This document shows positions 45,269 to 54,116 of a DNA stretch of 64,000 bases, piece after piece. The translations under genes were made by a program, and so were the position numbers. The DNA is taken from assembly GCF_000264375.1 (NCBI RefSeq), contig NZ_AJXW01000069.1:1-64000 (forward strand), written 5' to 3'. The stretch is from Rhodanobacter thiooxydans LCS2 (GTDB lineage Bacteria > Pseudomonadota > Gammaproteobacteria > Xanthomonadales > Rhodanobacteraceae). The number at the start of each line of letters is the position of its first letter. Within the stretch, counting starts at the first letter, position 1. The notes under the pieces were generated by a model that was given only the letters and a program-made list of their open reading frames with translations, had not been told where the DNA came from and ran no database searches.

Positions 45269-46033
45269 TCAGGCATCCGGCCAGGGCGTGAGGATCTCGA
45301 AGCCGTCGTCGGTGACCGCGATGGTGTGTTCCCACTGCGCCGACAGCGAGTGGTCCTTGGTCACCACGGTCCAGCCGTCCGGCAACTGGCGGGTCTGCGG
45401 CTTGCCGGCGTTGATCATCGGCTCGATGGTGAAGGTCATGCCCTTTTTCAGTTCGACGCCGATGCCGGGCTTGCCGTAGTGCAGCACCTGCGGCTCGTCG
45501 TGGTAGACCTTGCCGATGCCGTGGCCGCAGTACTCGCGCACCACCGAGAAGCCGGCCGCCTCGGCGTGCTGCTGGATCGCATGGCCGATATCGCCCAGCG
45601 TGGCGCCCGGTCGCACCGCCTGGATACCGCACATCATTGCCTCGAACGTGGTGTCGACCAGTCGTTTGGCCAGCACCGAGGGCGTGCCGGCGATGTACAT
45701 GCGGCTGGTGTCGCCGTGCCAGCCGTCCTTGATCACCGTGACGTCGAGGTTGACGATGTCGCCGTCCTTGAGCACCTTGCCCTCGTTCGGGATGCCGTGA
45801 CAGATCACGTGATTGACCGAGGTGCACAGCGTCTTGGGGAAGCCGTGGTAGCCGACGTTGGCCGGGATCGCCTTCTGCACGTTGACGATATGCTCGTACG
45901 CGCGCCGGTCCAGTTCCTCGGTGGTGACGCCCGGTTTGATGTACTCCTTGAGCATCGCCAGCACTTCGGCGGCCAGCTTGCCGGCGACGCGCATGCCTTC
46001 GAGGTCGGCGGGGGATTTCAGGGTGATGGCCAT
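45269..46033 (-). CDS. map: Type I methionine aminopeptidase
   Basis: This metalloprotease removes the initiator methionine from new proteins. The 254-residue protein fits the short type I class. The five metal ligands are seen in [17 protein letters not shown] (two Asp), YCGHGIG (His), [10 protein letters not shown] (Glu) and QWEHTI (Glu). I chose the [17 protein letters not shown]; a GTG three codons upstream is possible. It is divergent from rpsB, as in many gammaproteobacteria. Confidence 0.96.
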   Translation of the reverse strand: MAITLKSPADLEGMRVAGKLAAEVLAMLKEYIKPGVTTEELDRRAYEHIVNVQKAIPANVGYHGFPKTLCTSVNHVICHGIPNEGKVLKDGDIVNLDVTVIKDGWHGDTSRMYIAGTPSVLAKRLVDTTFEAMMCGIQAVRPGATLGDIGHAIQQHAEAAGFSVVREYCGHGIGKVYHDEPQVLHYGKPGIGVELKKGMTFTIEPMINAGKPQTRQLPDGWTVVTKDHSLSAQWEHTIAVTDDGFEILTPWPDA

Positions 46034-46345
46034 GTGTTCCACTCATATGGCGGCAAAAGCTGCGGAAATCCAGCAACTTGCCGCACTGCCGGCGTACCGG
46101 CTACAATTTCGGAGTTTTGCAGGGCAGACGCGTCCGTTTGGACGGTCGGCCAGCGCAAAGCGAATGGGAATTGTAACCCTCCGCGGTACAACACCCAAAC
46201 CAACGCCACACACGCATCGGCACCGCCTTCGGGGTGCCGCGCCTCGCCCGCCATAACACTGGGCCAGCCGCGGTCGAAGCCGGGGATGCGTGGAGGTCCC
46301 AACCCCCCGAGCCCTTCACCGGGCTCAACAATCGGAGTTACACCC
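46034..46345. other. map-rpsB divergent intergenic region
   Basis: These 312 bases hold the promoter of the rpsB operon (46078-46107) and a 5' leader of about 235 bases. The leader includes GGGGTGCCGCGCC and the GGAGGTCC-AACCCCCCGAGCCC region just before the ATG, a hairpin-prone stretch in the place where S2 represses its own mRNA in E. coli. I could not match it to a defined S2-binding structure. No separate map promoter could be pinned down. Confidence 0.55.
46078..46107 (+). promoter_or_regulatory. Candidate sigma-70 promoter of rpsB-tsf
   Basis: TTGCCG (46078-46083) and TACAAT (46102-46107) are separated by 18 bases, with transcription expected to begin near 46114. This leaves a long leader before rpsB, as in other proteobacteria. 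Confidence 0.6.
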
Positions 46346-47218
46346 ATGGCCCAGGTCACCATGCGCCAGATGCTCGAAGCCGGCGTCCATTTCGGTCACC
46401 AGACCCGTTACTGGAACCCGAAGATGGCCCCGTACATCTTCGGCGCCCGCGGCAAGATCCACATCATCAACCTCGAAAAGACCCTGCCGCTGTTCACCGA
46501 CGCGATGAACTTCCTGTCGGGCCTGGCGCAGAAGCGCGGCACCATTCTGTTCGTCGGCACCAAGCGCTCGGCGCGCGAGCCGCTGGCCGAAGAGGCCGCC
46601 CGCGCCGGCATGCCGTTCGTCACCTCGCGCTGGCTCGGCGGCATGCTGACCAACTTCCGCACCGTGAAGCAGTCGGTGTCGCGCCTGAAGGAGCTGGAAG
46701 CGGCCGAGACCGATGGCAGCTTCGAGAAGCTGGTCAAGCACGAAGTGCTGGCCCGCCGCCGCGAGCGCGACAAGCTGCAGGCCTCGCTGGGCGGCATCAA
46801 GGACATGAACCGCCTGCCCGACGCGCTGTTCGTGATCGACATCGGCCACGAGGACATCGCCGTGCAGGAAGCCAAGAAGCTCGGCATCCCGGTGATCGCG
46901 GTGGTCGACACCAACTACAACCCGGAGCTGGTCGACTACGCCATCCCGGGCAATGACGACGCGATCCGCGCGATCCAGCTGTACGCCCGTGCCGCCGCCG
47001 ACTCGATCCTCGAAGGCAAGGCCGCCGCACCGGCCGCCGCCCAGGGCGACGCGAACGACTTCGTCGAGCTGGACGAGGAAGGCAACCCGGTCGCCAAGAT
47101 CGACCGCAAGCCGGCCCCGCGCCGCGACGCCGCTCCGCGCAAGAGCGCCCCGCGCCGCGATGGCGGCCGTGACGGTGGCCGCGGCCCGCGCAACGACGGC
47201 GCGCCTGCCGCCAAGTAA
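46346..47218 (+). CDS. rpsB: 30S ribosomal protein S2 with Arg/Gly-rich tail
   Basis: S2 is an essential late-assembling small-subunit protein. The 290-residue protein begins [27 protein letters not shown] and carries [20 protein letters not shown], the S2 signatures. It is about 50 residues longer than E. coli S2 (241). The extra C-terminal segment (about 235-290) is rich in Arg, Asp, Gly, Pro and Ala with RRD/GGRDGG words, probably disordered and RNA-binding. The start lies within GGAGTTACACCC-ATG. tsf follows after 101 bases. Confidence 0.96.
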   Translation: MAQVTMRQMLEAGVHFGHQTRYWNPKMAPYIFGARGKIHIINLEKTLPLFTDAMNFLSGLAQKRGTILFVGTKRSAREPLAEEAARAGMPFVTSRWLGGMLTNFRTVKQSVSRLKELEAAETDGSFEKLVKHEVLARRRERDKLQASLGGIKDMNRLPDALFVIDIGHEDIAVQEAKKLGIPVIAVVDTNYNPELVDYAIPGNDDAIRAIQLYARAAADSILEGKAAAPAAAQGDANDFVELDEEGNPVAKIDRKPAPRRDAAPRKSAPRRDGGRDGGRGPRNDGAPAAK

Positions 47219-47319
47219 GCGCGACGACAGCGGCTCACCACCGCCGTCGCCTCCGCCCGCGATAACCGCGCGGTGACGCTTGCCCGTCACCGCGCAACCA
47301 AAGCATTAGAGGACTACCG

Positions 47320-48201
47320 ATGAGCAATGTTTCCGCACAACTGGTCAAGGAGCTGCGCGAGCGGTCCGGCGCCGGCATGATGGAATGCAAGAAGGCGCTG
47401 GTCGAAAACAACGGCGACATCGAAGTCGCGATGGAATGGCTGCGCAAGTCCGGCCTGGCCAAGGCCGACAAGAAGGCCAGCCGCGTCGCCGCCGAAGGCC
47501 GCATCGTGGCCGCCCAGGCTTCGGGCAAGGCCGTGCTGGTCGAGATCAACTGCGAGACCGACTTCGTCGCCAAGGACGCCAGCTTCCTGAAGTTCACCGA
47601 CACCGTCGCCGACGTCGCGCTGAACTCCGGCGCCGCCGACATCGACGCGCTGAAGGCTGCCGCCTATCCGGGCGCCGCCAACGTGGAGGAAGCCGCCAAG
47701 GCGCTGGTCGCCACCATCGGCGAGAAGATCGACGTGCGCCGCCTGGCCCGCGTCGAGACCGACGGCCTGATCGGCAGCTACATCCACGGCGGCCGCATCG
47801 GCGTGCTGGTGGCGCTCAAGGGCGGCTCCGAGGAGCTGGCCAAGGGCATCGCGATGCACGTCGCCGCGATGAACCCCGCCTACGTCCGCGCCGAGGACGT
47901 GCCGGCCGACTTCCTGGCCAAGGAGAAGGAAATCGCACTGGCCGCCATGTCGGACAAGGAAAAGAACAAGCCCGCCGACATCCTGGAGAAGATCGTCTCC
48001 GGCAAGGTCCACAAGATCGTCGCCGAGGTCACCCTGCTCGGCCAGCCCTACGTGCTGGACACCAACGTCACGGTGGCCGAGGCGCTGAAGAAGGAAGGCG
48101 CCGACGTGGCTTCGGTGGCCCGCCTGGCCGTCGGCGAAGGCATCGAGAAGGTGGAAGAGGATTTCGCCGCCGAAGTGATGAAGCAGGCTGGCCTGAGGTA
48201 A
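47320..48201 (+). CDS. tsf: Elongation factor Ts
   Basis: EF-Ts is the nucleotide exchange factor that recycles EF-Tu-GDP. The 293-residue protein begins [26 protein letters not shown] and contains the conserved [14 protein letters not shown] (near residue 75) that contacts EF-Tu. It is the second gene of the rpsB-tsf operon and is followed by a repeat and a strong terminator. Confidence 0.97.
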   Translation: MSNVSAQLVKELRERSGAGMMECKKALVENNGDIEVAMEWLRKSGLAKADKKASRVAAEGRIVAAQASGKAVLVEINCETDFVAKDASFLKFTDTVADVALNSGAADIDALKAAAYPGAANVEEAAKALVATIGEKIDVRRLARVETDGLIGSYIHGGRIGVLVALKGGSEELAKGIAMHVAAMNPAYVRAEDVPADFLAKEKEIALAAMSDKEKNKPADILEKIVSGKVHKIVAEVTLLGQPYVLDTNVTVAEALKKEGADVASVARLAVGEGIEKVEEDFAAEVMKQAGLR

Positions 48202-48204
48202 CCG

Positions 48205-48255
48205 TCGTCCCTGACGGGAAAACCGGCCATCCATGGCTGGACTTTCAGAAAGGGC
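48205..48255. repeat. Diverged GGCCATCCATGG-core repeat after tsf
   Basis: The core CCGGCCATCCATGGCTGG is at 48223-48240, preceded by CGTCCCTGACGGGAA and followed by ACTTTCAGAAAGGGC. It shares its order and core with the elements at 18205 and 37278. Confidence 0.55.
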
Positions 48256-48267
48256 AGCGCTTCGAAC

Positions 48268-48299
48268 AAGGGCCGCGGGAAACCGCGGCCCTTGCTTTT
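48268..48299 (+). terminator. Intrinsic terminator of rpsB-tsf
   Basis: A perfect 11-bp stem (AAGGGCCGCGG/CCGCGGCCCTT) with a GAAA tetraloop is followed by GCTTTTG. It separates the rpsB-tsf transcript from pyrH. Confidence 0.88.
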
Positions 48300-48416
48300 G
48301 CGCTCCACGCCGAGCCGCCGGCCTTACTGCGCGTGAACCGCGGGGGCGCGGATGCGTCTCGGGCTGCCTGCGCGCCGCTATAATGCGGCGGTTTACCCAC
48401 ACAATCCGGAGACCCC

Positions 48417-49139
48417 ATGAGCGACCAGCCCAAGTACCACCGCATCCTGCTCAAGCTCTCCGGTGAAGCGCTGATGGGCGACGCCGACTACGGCATCGAT
48501 CCGAAGGTGATCGGCCGGCTCGCCGACGAGATCATCGAGGTGCAGCGCATCGGCGTGCAGATCGGCATCGTGATCGGCGGCGGCAACATTTTTCGGGGCG
48601 CCGGGCTCGCCGCCGCCGGCATGGACCGGGTCACCGGCGACCACATGGGCATGCTGGCCACCGTGATGAACGCGCTGGCGATGGCCGACGCGATCGAGAA
48701 GCGCGGCGGCTACGCGCGCGTGATGAGCGCGATCCAGATCCACGACGTGGCCGAGGATTACATCCGCCGCCGCGCGATCCGCCACATCGAAAAGGGTCGC
48801 ATCGTGCTGTTCGCCGCCGGCACCGGCAACCCATTCTTCACCACCGATTCCGCCGCCGCGCTGCGCGCGGTGGAGGTCGGCGCCGACCTGCTGCTGAAGG
48901 CCACCAAGGTGGACGGCGTGTACACCGCCGACCCGGCCCGCCATGCCGACGCCACCCGCTACGAGCAGCTGACCTATGGCGACGTGATCCAGCGCAATCT
49001 GCAGGTGATGGACACCGCCGCCATCGCGCTGTGCCGCGACCATGGCATGCCGCTGCGCATCTACGACATGACCGTGCCGGGCAGCCTGATGCGGATCATG
49101 CGCGGCGAGTCGATCGGCACCCTGGTCGACGGCGGCTAA
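48417..49139 (+). CDS. pyrH: Uridylate kinase
   Basis: This hexameric bacterial UMP kinase phosphorylates UMP to UDP. The 240-residue protein has the amino-acid-kinase fold: [11 protein letters not shown] at the N terminus, [10 protein letters not shown] near residue 55, and [13 protein letters not shown] near 140. A TATAATGC sequence about 38 bases before the ATG could be a -10 element for its own promoter after the tsf terminator. frr follows. Confidence 0.97.
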   Translation: MSDQPKYHRILLKLSGEALMGDADYGIDPKVIGRLADEIIEVQRIGVQIGIVIGGGNIFRGAGLAAAGMDRVTGDHMGMLATVMNALAMADAIEKRGGYARVMSAIQIHDVAEDYIRRRAIRHIEKGRIVLFAAGTGNPFFTTDSAAALRAVEVGADLLLKATKVDGVYTADPARHADATRYEQLTYGDVIQRNLQVMDTAAIALCRDHGMPLRIYDMTVPGSLMRIMRGESIGTLVDGG

Positions 49140-49211
49140 CCGCGCCGCAGCAAGCCACACCCGTCGCCACTGCTATAATTGAACGTTGCCAGATCGCCCG
49201 GGAAGCGCCAC

Positions 49212-49769
49212 ATGCTCAACGACATCAAGAACGATGCCCAGACCCGCATGGGCAAGAGCATCGAATCACTCAAGCACGATCTCACCCGCATCCGCACCGG
49301 CCGTGCCAGCACGGCGCTGGTGGACGGCATCAAGGTGCCCTATTACGGCGCCGACATGCCGCTGCCGCAGGTCGCCTCGGTCACCCTGTCCGACGCGCGC
49401 ACGATCATCATCACGCCGTGGGAAAAGACCATGGTGGCGCCGATCGAGAAGGCGCTGATGGCCTCCGACCTCGGCATCACGCCGACCACCGCCGGCACGG
49501 TGATCCGCCTGAACATGCCTGCGCTCACCGAGGAGCGCCGCAGGGAGCTGGCCAAGCACGTGGCCCACGAGGGCGAGAACGCCAAGATCGCCATCCGCAA
49601 CGTGCGCCGCGACGCCCTGCAGCAGGTCAAGGATCTGCTCAAGGACAAGCAGATCACCGAGGACGACGATCGCCGCGTCGACGACGAGATCCAGAAACTC
49701 ACCGATCGCGCGGTGAAGGACGTCGACGTCGTGGTCAAGGCGAAGGAAGAGGAGCTGATGGCGCTTTGA
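49212..49769 (+). CDS. frr: Ribosome recycling factor
   Basis: With EF-G this protein splits post-termination ribosomes. The 185-residue protein is the standard length. I chose the ATG at MLNDIKNDAQTRMGKSI. RTGRAS near residue 28-33 and the KDKQITEDDDRR stretch near 145 are family marks. A TATAATTGAACG element upstream (around 49174) may be a promoter. Confidence 0.97.
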   Translation: MLNDIKNDAQTRMGKSIESLKHDLTRIRTGRASTALVDGIKVPYYGADMPLPQVASVTLSDARTIIITPWEKTMVAPIEKALMASDLGITPTTAGTVIRLNMPALTEERRRELAKHVAHEGENAKIAIRNVRRDALQQVKDLLKDKQITEDDDRRVDDEIQKLTDRAVKDVDVVVKAKEEELMAL

Positions 49770-49794
49770 CCACGCCATCGCCCGTTCCCATTTC

Positions 49795-50535
49795 ATGACC
49801 CAGGCCAAGGCACCCCCGGTCCCACGCCATATCGCCATCGTGATGGATGGCAACGGCCGCTGGGCCAAGGCCCGCCATCGTCCGCGCAGCTTCGGCCACA
49901 ACGCCGGTCGCAAGGCCGTGCGCGAGGCGATCGAGGCGTGCCTGCGCGAGGGCGTGCAGGCGCTGACGCTGTTCGCCTTCTCCAGCGAGAACTGGCAGCG
50001 CCCGCAGGATGAGGTCGGCGCGCTGATGGGACTGTTCGTGCGCGCGCTGGACAAGGAAGTGGACGAACTGCATGGCCACGGCGTGCGCCTGCGCTTCATC
50101 GGCGACCTGACAGCCTTCGACGATGCCTTGCGCGAGCGCATGCAGGCCGCGATGGACCGCACCGCCGGCAACGAGCGGCTGCAGGTGAACATTGCGGTGA
50201 GCTACGGCGGCCGCTGGGACATCGTGCAGGCCAGTCGTCAGGCCGCCGCCGCGGTGGCGCGCGGCGAGCTTCGCGTGGAGCAGATCGACGAGGCAACGCT
50301 GGGCCAGTGGATGTGCCTGGCGGAACTGCCGCCGCTGGACCTGTTCATCCGCACCGGCGGGGAATGCCGCATCAGCAACTTCCTGCTGTGGCAGGCCGCC
50401 TACGCCGAACTGTACTTTACCGACACCTTGTGGCCCGATTTCGACCAGGCCTGCCTGCGTCGGGCCATCGAGGACTATGCCCGCCGGGAGCGCCGCTACG
50501 GTCGCACCGGCGAGCAGGTCGCCACCGCTTCGTAA
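49795..50535 (+). CDS. uppS: Undecaprenyl diphosphate synthase
   Basis: This cis-prenyltransferase makes C55 undecaprenyl diphosphate, the lipid carrier for peptidoglycan and polysaccharide subunits. The 246-residue protein shows IVMDGNGRWAKAR near residue 20 with the catalytic Asp, and RTGGECRISNFLLWQAAYAELYF near 190-212. It is 25 bases after frr and 10 bases before cdsA. Confidence 0.97.
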   Translation: MTQAKAPPVPRHIAIVMDGNGRWAKARHRPRSFGHNAGRKAVREAIEACLREGVQALTLFAFSSENWQRPQDEVGALMGLFVRALDKEVDELHGHGVRLRFIGDLTAFDDALRERMQAAMDRTAGNERLQVNIAVSYGGRWDIVQASRQAAAAVARGELRVEQIDEATLGQWMCLAELPPLDLFIRTGGECRISNFLLWQAAYAELYFTDTLWPDFDQACLRRAIEDYARRERRYGRTGEQVATAS

Positions 50536-50545
50536 GAGGATCTGC

Positions 50546-51370
50546 ATGCTGCTTCAGCGCATTCTCACCGCCCTGGTGCTCGCGCCGTTGGCGATCCTGA
50601 TCATCCTGCTGCCGCCGACCGGCGTCTTCGCGGGCATCGTCGCGCTGGCCTTTCTGGCGGCATGGTGGGAGTGGGCGCAACTGAGCGGCCTGCAGAGCCA
50701 CGCGTGGCGCACCGTCCTGCTGGCCGTGGCGGCCGCCGTCTTCGTCCTGCTGTGGCGCGGCCACGCCACAGCGCTGAGCCCACTGCTGCTCGCCGCCGGC
50801 GTCGCCTGGTGGCTGCTGGCCTGCCTGTGGCTGCGCCACTTCGCGTTCGCCGCGGCGCCCACCCGCGAGAACCGCCGCCTGAAACTGCTCGCCGGCGCGC
50901 TGGTGATCTTTCCGACCTGGGTCGCCCTGGTCAGCATCCACACCCGCGCGCCGCACGGTCACTGGTGGACCCTGCTGGCGCTGCTGATCGTGTGGGCATC
51001 CGACATCGGCGCCTACTTCAGCGGCCGCACCTTCGGCCGGCGCAAGCTGGCCCCGCAGATCAGCCCCGGCAAGACCTGGGCCGGCGTCTACGGCGCGATG
51101 GTGGCAGGGGTGCTGGTGGCCGAGGTCGGCGGCTGGCTGCTTGGCGTGCGCGGCACCGCGCTGCTGGCGCTGGCGCTGCTGGCCGCGCTGACGGTGGCGG
51201 CGTCGATCGTCGGCGACCTGATCGAGAGCCTGATGAAGCGACACGCGCAGGTGAAGGATTCGGGCACCCTGTTCCCCGGCCACGGCGGCCTGCTGGACCG
51301 CCTGGACAGCGTGTTCGCCGCGCTGCCGGTGTTCGCTGCCGGCCTGGCGCTGCTGGAGCTCGGCCTGTGA
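50546..51370 (+). CDS. cdsA: Phosphatidate cytidylyltransferase
   Basis: This inner-membrane enzyme makes CDP-diacylglycerol, the precursor of all glycerophospholipids. The 274-residue protein has about seven membrane helices and the C-terminal CDS signature spread over [20 protein letters not shown] and [28 protein letters not shown] chose the [13 protein letters not shown] with GAGGAT upstream. Its TGA stop overlaps the GTG start of dxr. Confidence 0.95.
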   Translation: MLLQRILTALVLAPLAILIILLPPTGVFAGIVALAFLAAWWEWAQLSGLQSHAWRTVLLAVAAAVFVLLWRGHATALSPLLLAAGVAWWLLACLWLRHFAFAAAPTRENRRLKLLAGALVIFPTWVALVSIHTRAPHGHWWTLLALLIVWASDIGAYFSGRTFGRRKLAPQISPGKTWAGVYGAMVAGVLVAEVGGWLLGVRGTALLALALLAALTVAASIVGDLIESLMKRHAQVKDSGTLFPGHGGLLDRLDSVFAALPVFAAGLALLELGL

Positions 51371-52542
51371 AGAACGTCGCCGTCCTCGGCGCTACCGGTT
51401 CGATCGGCGGCAGCACGCTCGACGTCATCGCGCGCCATCCCGATCGTTTCCGCGCCAGCGTGCTGACCGCCCATTGCAAGGTCGAAGCGCTCGTGGCGTT
51501 GTGTGTGCAGCACCGGCCGGATCTGGCGGTGATCGCCGATCCCTCGCTGGAAGCCGAGCTGGCACGCCGGCTGGCCGCCGCCGGCGTGCGCTGCGAAGTG
51601 GCCAGCGGCCATGCCGCGCTGGCGGCCGCTGCCGCCGGCGCACTGTGCGACACCGTGGTCGCCGCGATCGTCGGCGCCGCCGGGCTGGAATCCACCCTGG
51701 CCGCCGCGCGCGCCGGCAAGCACCTGCTGCTGGCGAACAAGGAATCCATCGTGATGGCCGGCCCGCTGCTGCTGCAGGCGGTCAGCGCCGGCGGCGGCGC
51801 GCTGGTGCCGGTCGACTCCGAACACAACGCGATCTTCCAGTGCCTGCCGGGCGGGCGCCCCGAGCTGCGCCGCAGCGGCGTGCGCCGACTGATCCTGACC
51901 GCCTCCGGCGGCCCGTTCCGCGGCCGCACGCGGGTGCAACTGGCCGACATCACGCCGGACCAGGCCTGCAAGCATCCGAACTGGGTGATGGGGCGCAAGA
52001 TCTCGGTCGACTCGGCCACGCTGATGAACAAGGGCCTGGAGGTGATCGAGGCGCACCATTTGTTCGGCGCGCCGGCCGAGGCGATCGACGTGGTGGTGCA
52101 TCCGCAGAGCCTGGTGCATTCGATGGTGGAATACATCGACGGTTCGGTGCTCGCCCAGCTCGGCAACCCGGACATGCGCACCGCGATCGCCCATGCACTG
52201 GCCTGGCCGGAGCGGGTCGAGTCCGGCGTGTCGTCGCTGGACCTGGCCGCCTGCGCCCCGCTGGAATTCGAGCCGCCGGACCTGGCCACATTTCGCTGCC
52301 TGGCGCTGGCGTTCCAGGCGTTGCGTGCCGGCGGCGACAGCCCCGCCGTGCTGAACGCCGCCAACGAAGTGGCGGTGGAGGCCTTCCTGGCCGGCGCGCT
52401 GCCATTCCTGGCGATCGCCGACGTGGTCGAGGCCGTGCTGACGGAACTGCCGGCGCAAGCCGTGGTCGATGTTGAAACCCTGAGTGAACGCGACCGTATG
52501 GCGCGGGAGGCGGCCCGCCGCGTTCTGCGCAATGCTTGCTGA
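51367..52542 (+). CDS. dxr: 1-deoxy-D-xylulose 5-phosphate reductoisomerase
   Basis: This is the second enzyme of the MEP isoprenoid pathway and the target of fosmidomycin. The 391-residue protein starts at a GTG overlapping the cdsA stop (GTGA). It has [14 protein letters not shown] for NADPH near residue 8, [13 protein letters not shown] near 120, and [12 protein letters not shown] with the metal ligands near 150. It supplies precursors to UppS, encoded two genes upstream. Confidence 0.97.
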   Translation: MKNVAVLGATGSIGGSTLDVIARHPDRFRASVLTAHCKVEALVALCVQHRPDLAVIADPSLEAELARRLAAAGVRCEVASGHAALAAAAAGALCDTVVAAIVGAAGLESTLAAARAGKHLLLANKESIVMAGPLLLQAVSAGGGALVPVDSEHNAIFQCLPGGRPELRRSGVRRLILTASGGPFRGRTRVQLADITPDQACKHPNWVMGRKISVDSATLMNKGLEVIEAHHLFGAPAEAIDVVVHPQSLVHSMVEYIDGSVLAQLGNPDMRTAIAHALAWPERVESGVSSLDLAACAPLEFEPPDLATFRCLALAFQALRAGGDSPAVLNAANEVAVEAFLAGALPFLAIADVVEAVLTELPAQAVVDVETLSERDRMAREAARRVLRNAC

Positions 52543-52578
52543 TATTCTTGCTTTGATGACTTTTCGCCACGGTATTCG

Positions 52579-53925
52579 ATGACTGCCTTCTTCGGCTCGG
52601 TGTTCTGGTTGCTGGTCACGCTCGGCGTGCTGGTGACCTTCCACGAATTCGGCCACTACTGGGTCGCGCGCCGCTGTGGGGTGAAGGTGCTGCGCTTCTC
52701 GGTCGGTTTCGGCAACGCGATCTGGAAGCGCAGCGGCCGCGACGGCACCGAGTACCAGATCGCCGCGATCCCGCTGGGCGGCTACGTGAAGATGCTCGAC
52801 GCGCGCGAAGGCGAGGTCGATCCCGCGCTGCGCGGGCAGGAGTTCACCGGCAAGCCGGTATGGCAGCGCATCGCCATCGTCGCCGCCGGACCAGGCTTCA
52901 ACCTGATCTTCACCATCGCCGCGTTCTGGCTGATGTTCATGCTGGGCCGCCCGGACGTGGCCCCGGTGGTGACCGCCACGCCGCAGAGCATCGCCGCCAG
53001 CGCCGGCATCCAGCCGGGCGATCGCCTGCTCAGCATCGACGGCCGCGACGTCTCCACCTGGACCGACTCGATGGACGCGCTGGCCAACGCCCTGCTCGGG
53101 CGCGCGCCGCTGCCGCTCACCGTGCGCGGCGCCGACGGCCACCAGCGCGAACTGGTGTTGCCGCTGGACGAACTGCCGCCGGGGCAGGACGTGGGCCAGT
53201 ACCTGGGCAAGCTCGGCCTGAAGCTGGCGCCGCCGCCGGCGGTGGCCGCCACCGTGATGGCCGGCCAGCCGGCCGCGTTGGCCGGCATGCGCGGCGGCGA
53301 CCGCATCGTCAGCGTCAACGGGCAGCCGGTGGACGACTTCGCCGCGTTCGGCAAGCTGGTGCAGACCGCAGCGGCCAAGTCGCCGAGGCTGGCGATCGGC
53401 ATCGAGCGCCACGGGCAGCCGCTGCGGCTTGACATCACCGCCAAGTGGGAGTCGCTCGAAGGCCAGTCGCCGAAGTGGGTGCTGGGCGTCGGCGCGCCAC
53501 CGATCGAAGCGGCCACCGTGAGCTACGGCCCGCTGAAGGCAATGACCGCCTCGCTCGCTACCACCTGGCGCAACACCACGCAGACCTTCAGCATGCTCGG
53601 CAAGATGCTGACCGGCGAGGCCTCGACGCGCAACCTGTCCGGCGTGATCGGCATTGCCGAGGTGGCCAATGCGTCGGCCGGCATGGGCCTGCCATGGTTC
53701 CTGCAGTTCCTCGCACTGGTGTCGCTGAGCCTGGCGATCCTCAACCTGCTGCCGATCCCGGTCCTGGATGGCGGGCACCTGCTGTATTATCTCGTGGAAT
53801 TGATCAAGGGCAGCCCGGTCAGCGAACAGGCGATGATGGTGGGCCAGTACATCGGCCTGGCGTTGCTGTTCACCCTGATGGGGCTGGCGTTCTACAACGA
53901 TATCCACCGCATGCTGCTGTCGTGA
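52579..53925 (+). CDS. rseP: Site-2 protease RseP
   Basis: RseP is an inner-membrane zinc metalloprotease that cleaves anti-sigma factors within the membrane (RseA for sigma-E) and clears signal peptides. The 448-residue protein has HEFGH at 22-26, two periplasmic PDZ domains (about 115-290) and the C-terminal LPIPVLDGGHL motif with the third zinc ligand. It lies between dxr and bamA, the standard order. Confidence 0.96.
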   Translation: MTAFFGSVFWLLVTLGVLVTFHEFGHYWVARRCGVKVLRFSVGFGNAIWKRSGRDGTEYQIAAIPLGGYVKMLDAREGEVDPALRGQEFTGKPVWQRIAIVAAGPGFNLIFTIAAFWLMFMLGRPDVAPVVTATPQSIAASAGIQPGDRLLSIDGRDVSTWTDSMDALANALLGRAPLPLTVRGADGHQRELVLPLDELPPGQDVGQYLGKLGLKLAPPPAVAATVMAGQPAALAGMRGGDRIVSVNGQPVDDFAAFGKLVQTAAAKSPRLAIGIERHGQPLRLDITAKWESLEGQSPKWVLGVGAPPIEAATVSYGPLKAMTASLATTWRNTTQTFSMLGKMLTGEASTRNLSGVIGIAEVANASAGMGLPWFLQFLALVSLSLAILNLLPIPVLDGGHLLYYLVELIKGSPVSEQAMMVGQYIGLALLFTLMGLAFYNDIHRMLLS

Positions 53926-54116
53926 TGCCGAGGGTCGGCGAACACAGCATGACGGCGATACGCAGGTTCGCGGCAGCACGGCGCGGCGATGCGTCCGCCA
54001 AAGCACCGCCGCGGTGGCATGCGGATCCACCTTCGAGGCAGGGCCTGGCCCTGCCTCATGCATTGATCGGGGCGGCCGTGCCGGCTGCTCCATCGGAATA
54101 ACCAACGGAATCGACG

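Noticed and set aside
42611-46345. A very long plus-strand open frame antisense to glnD and map, joined to rpsB
   Set aside because: Only the last 291 codons (rpsB) have protein character. The upstream part is Arg/His/Gln-rich, as expected from the complement of GC-rich genes, and lies fully opposite glnD and map.
51088-54105. A 1,005-codon minus-strand open frame across cdsA, dxr and rseP
   Set aside because: It is opposite three confident genes, is rich in His/Arg/Gln/Ala repeats and has no recognisable domain. It is a product of GC-skewed codon usage.
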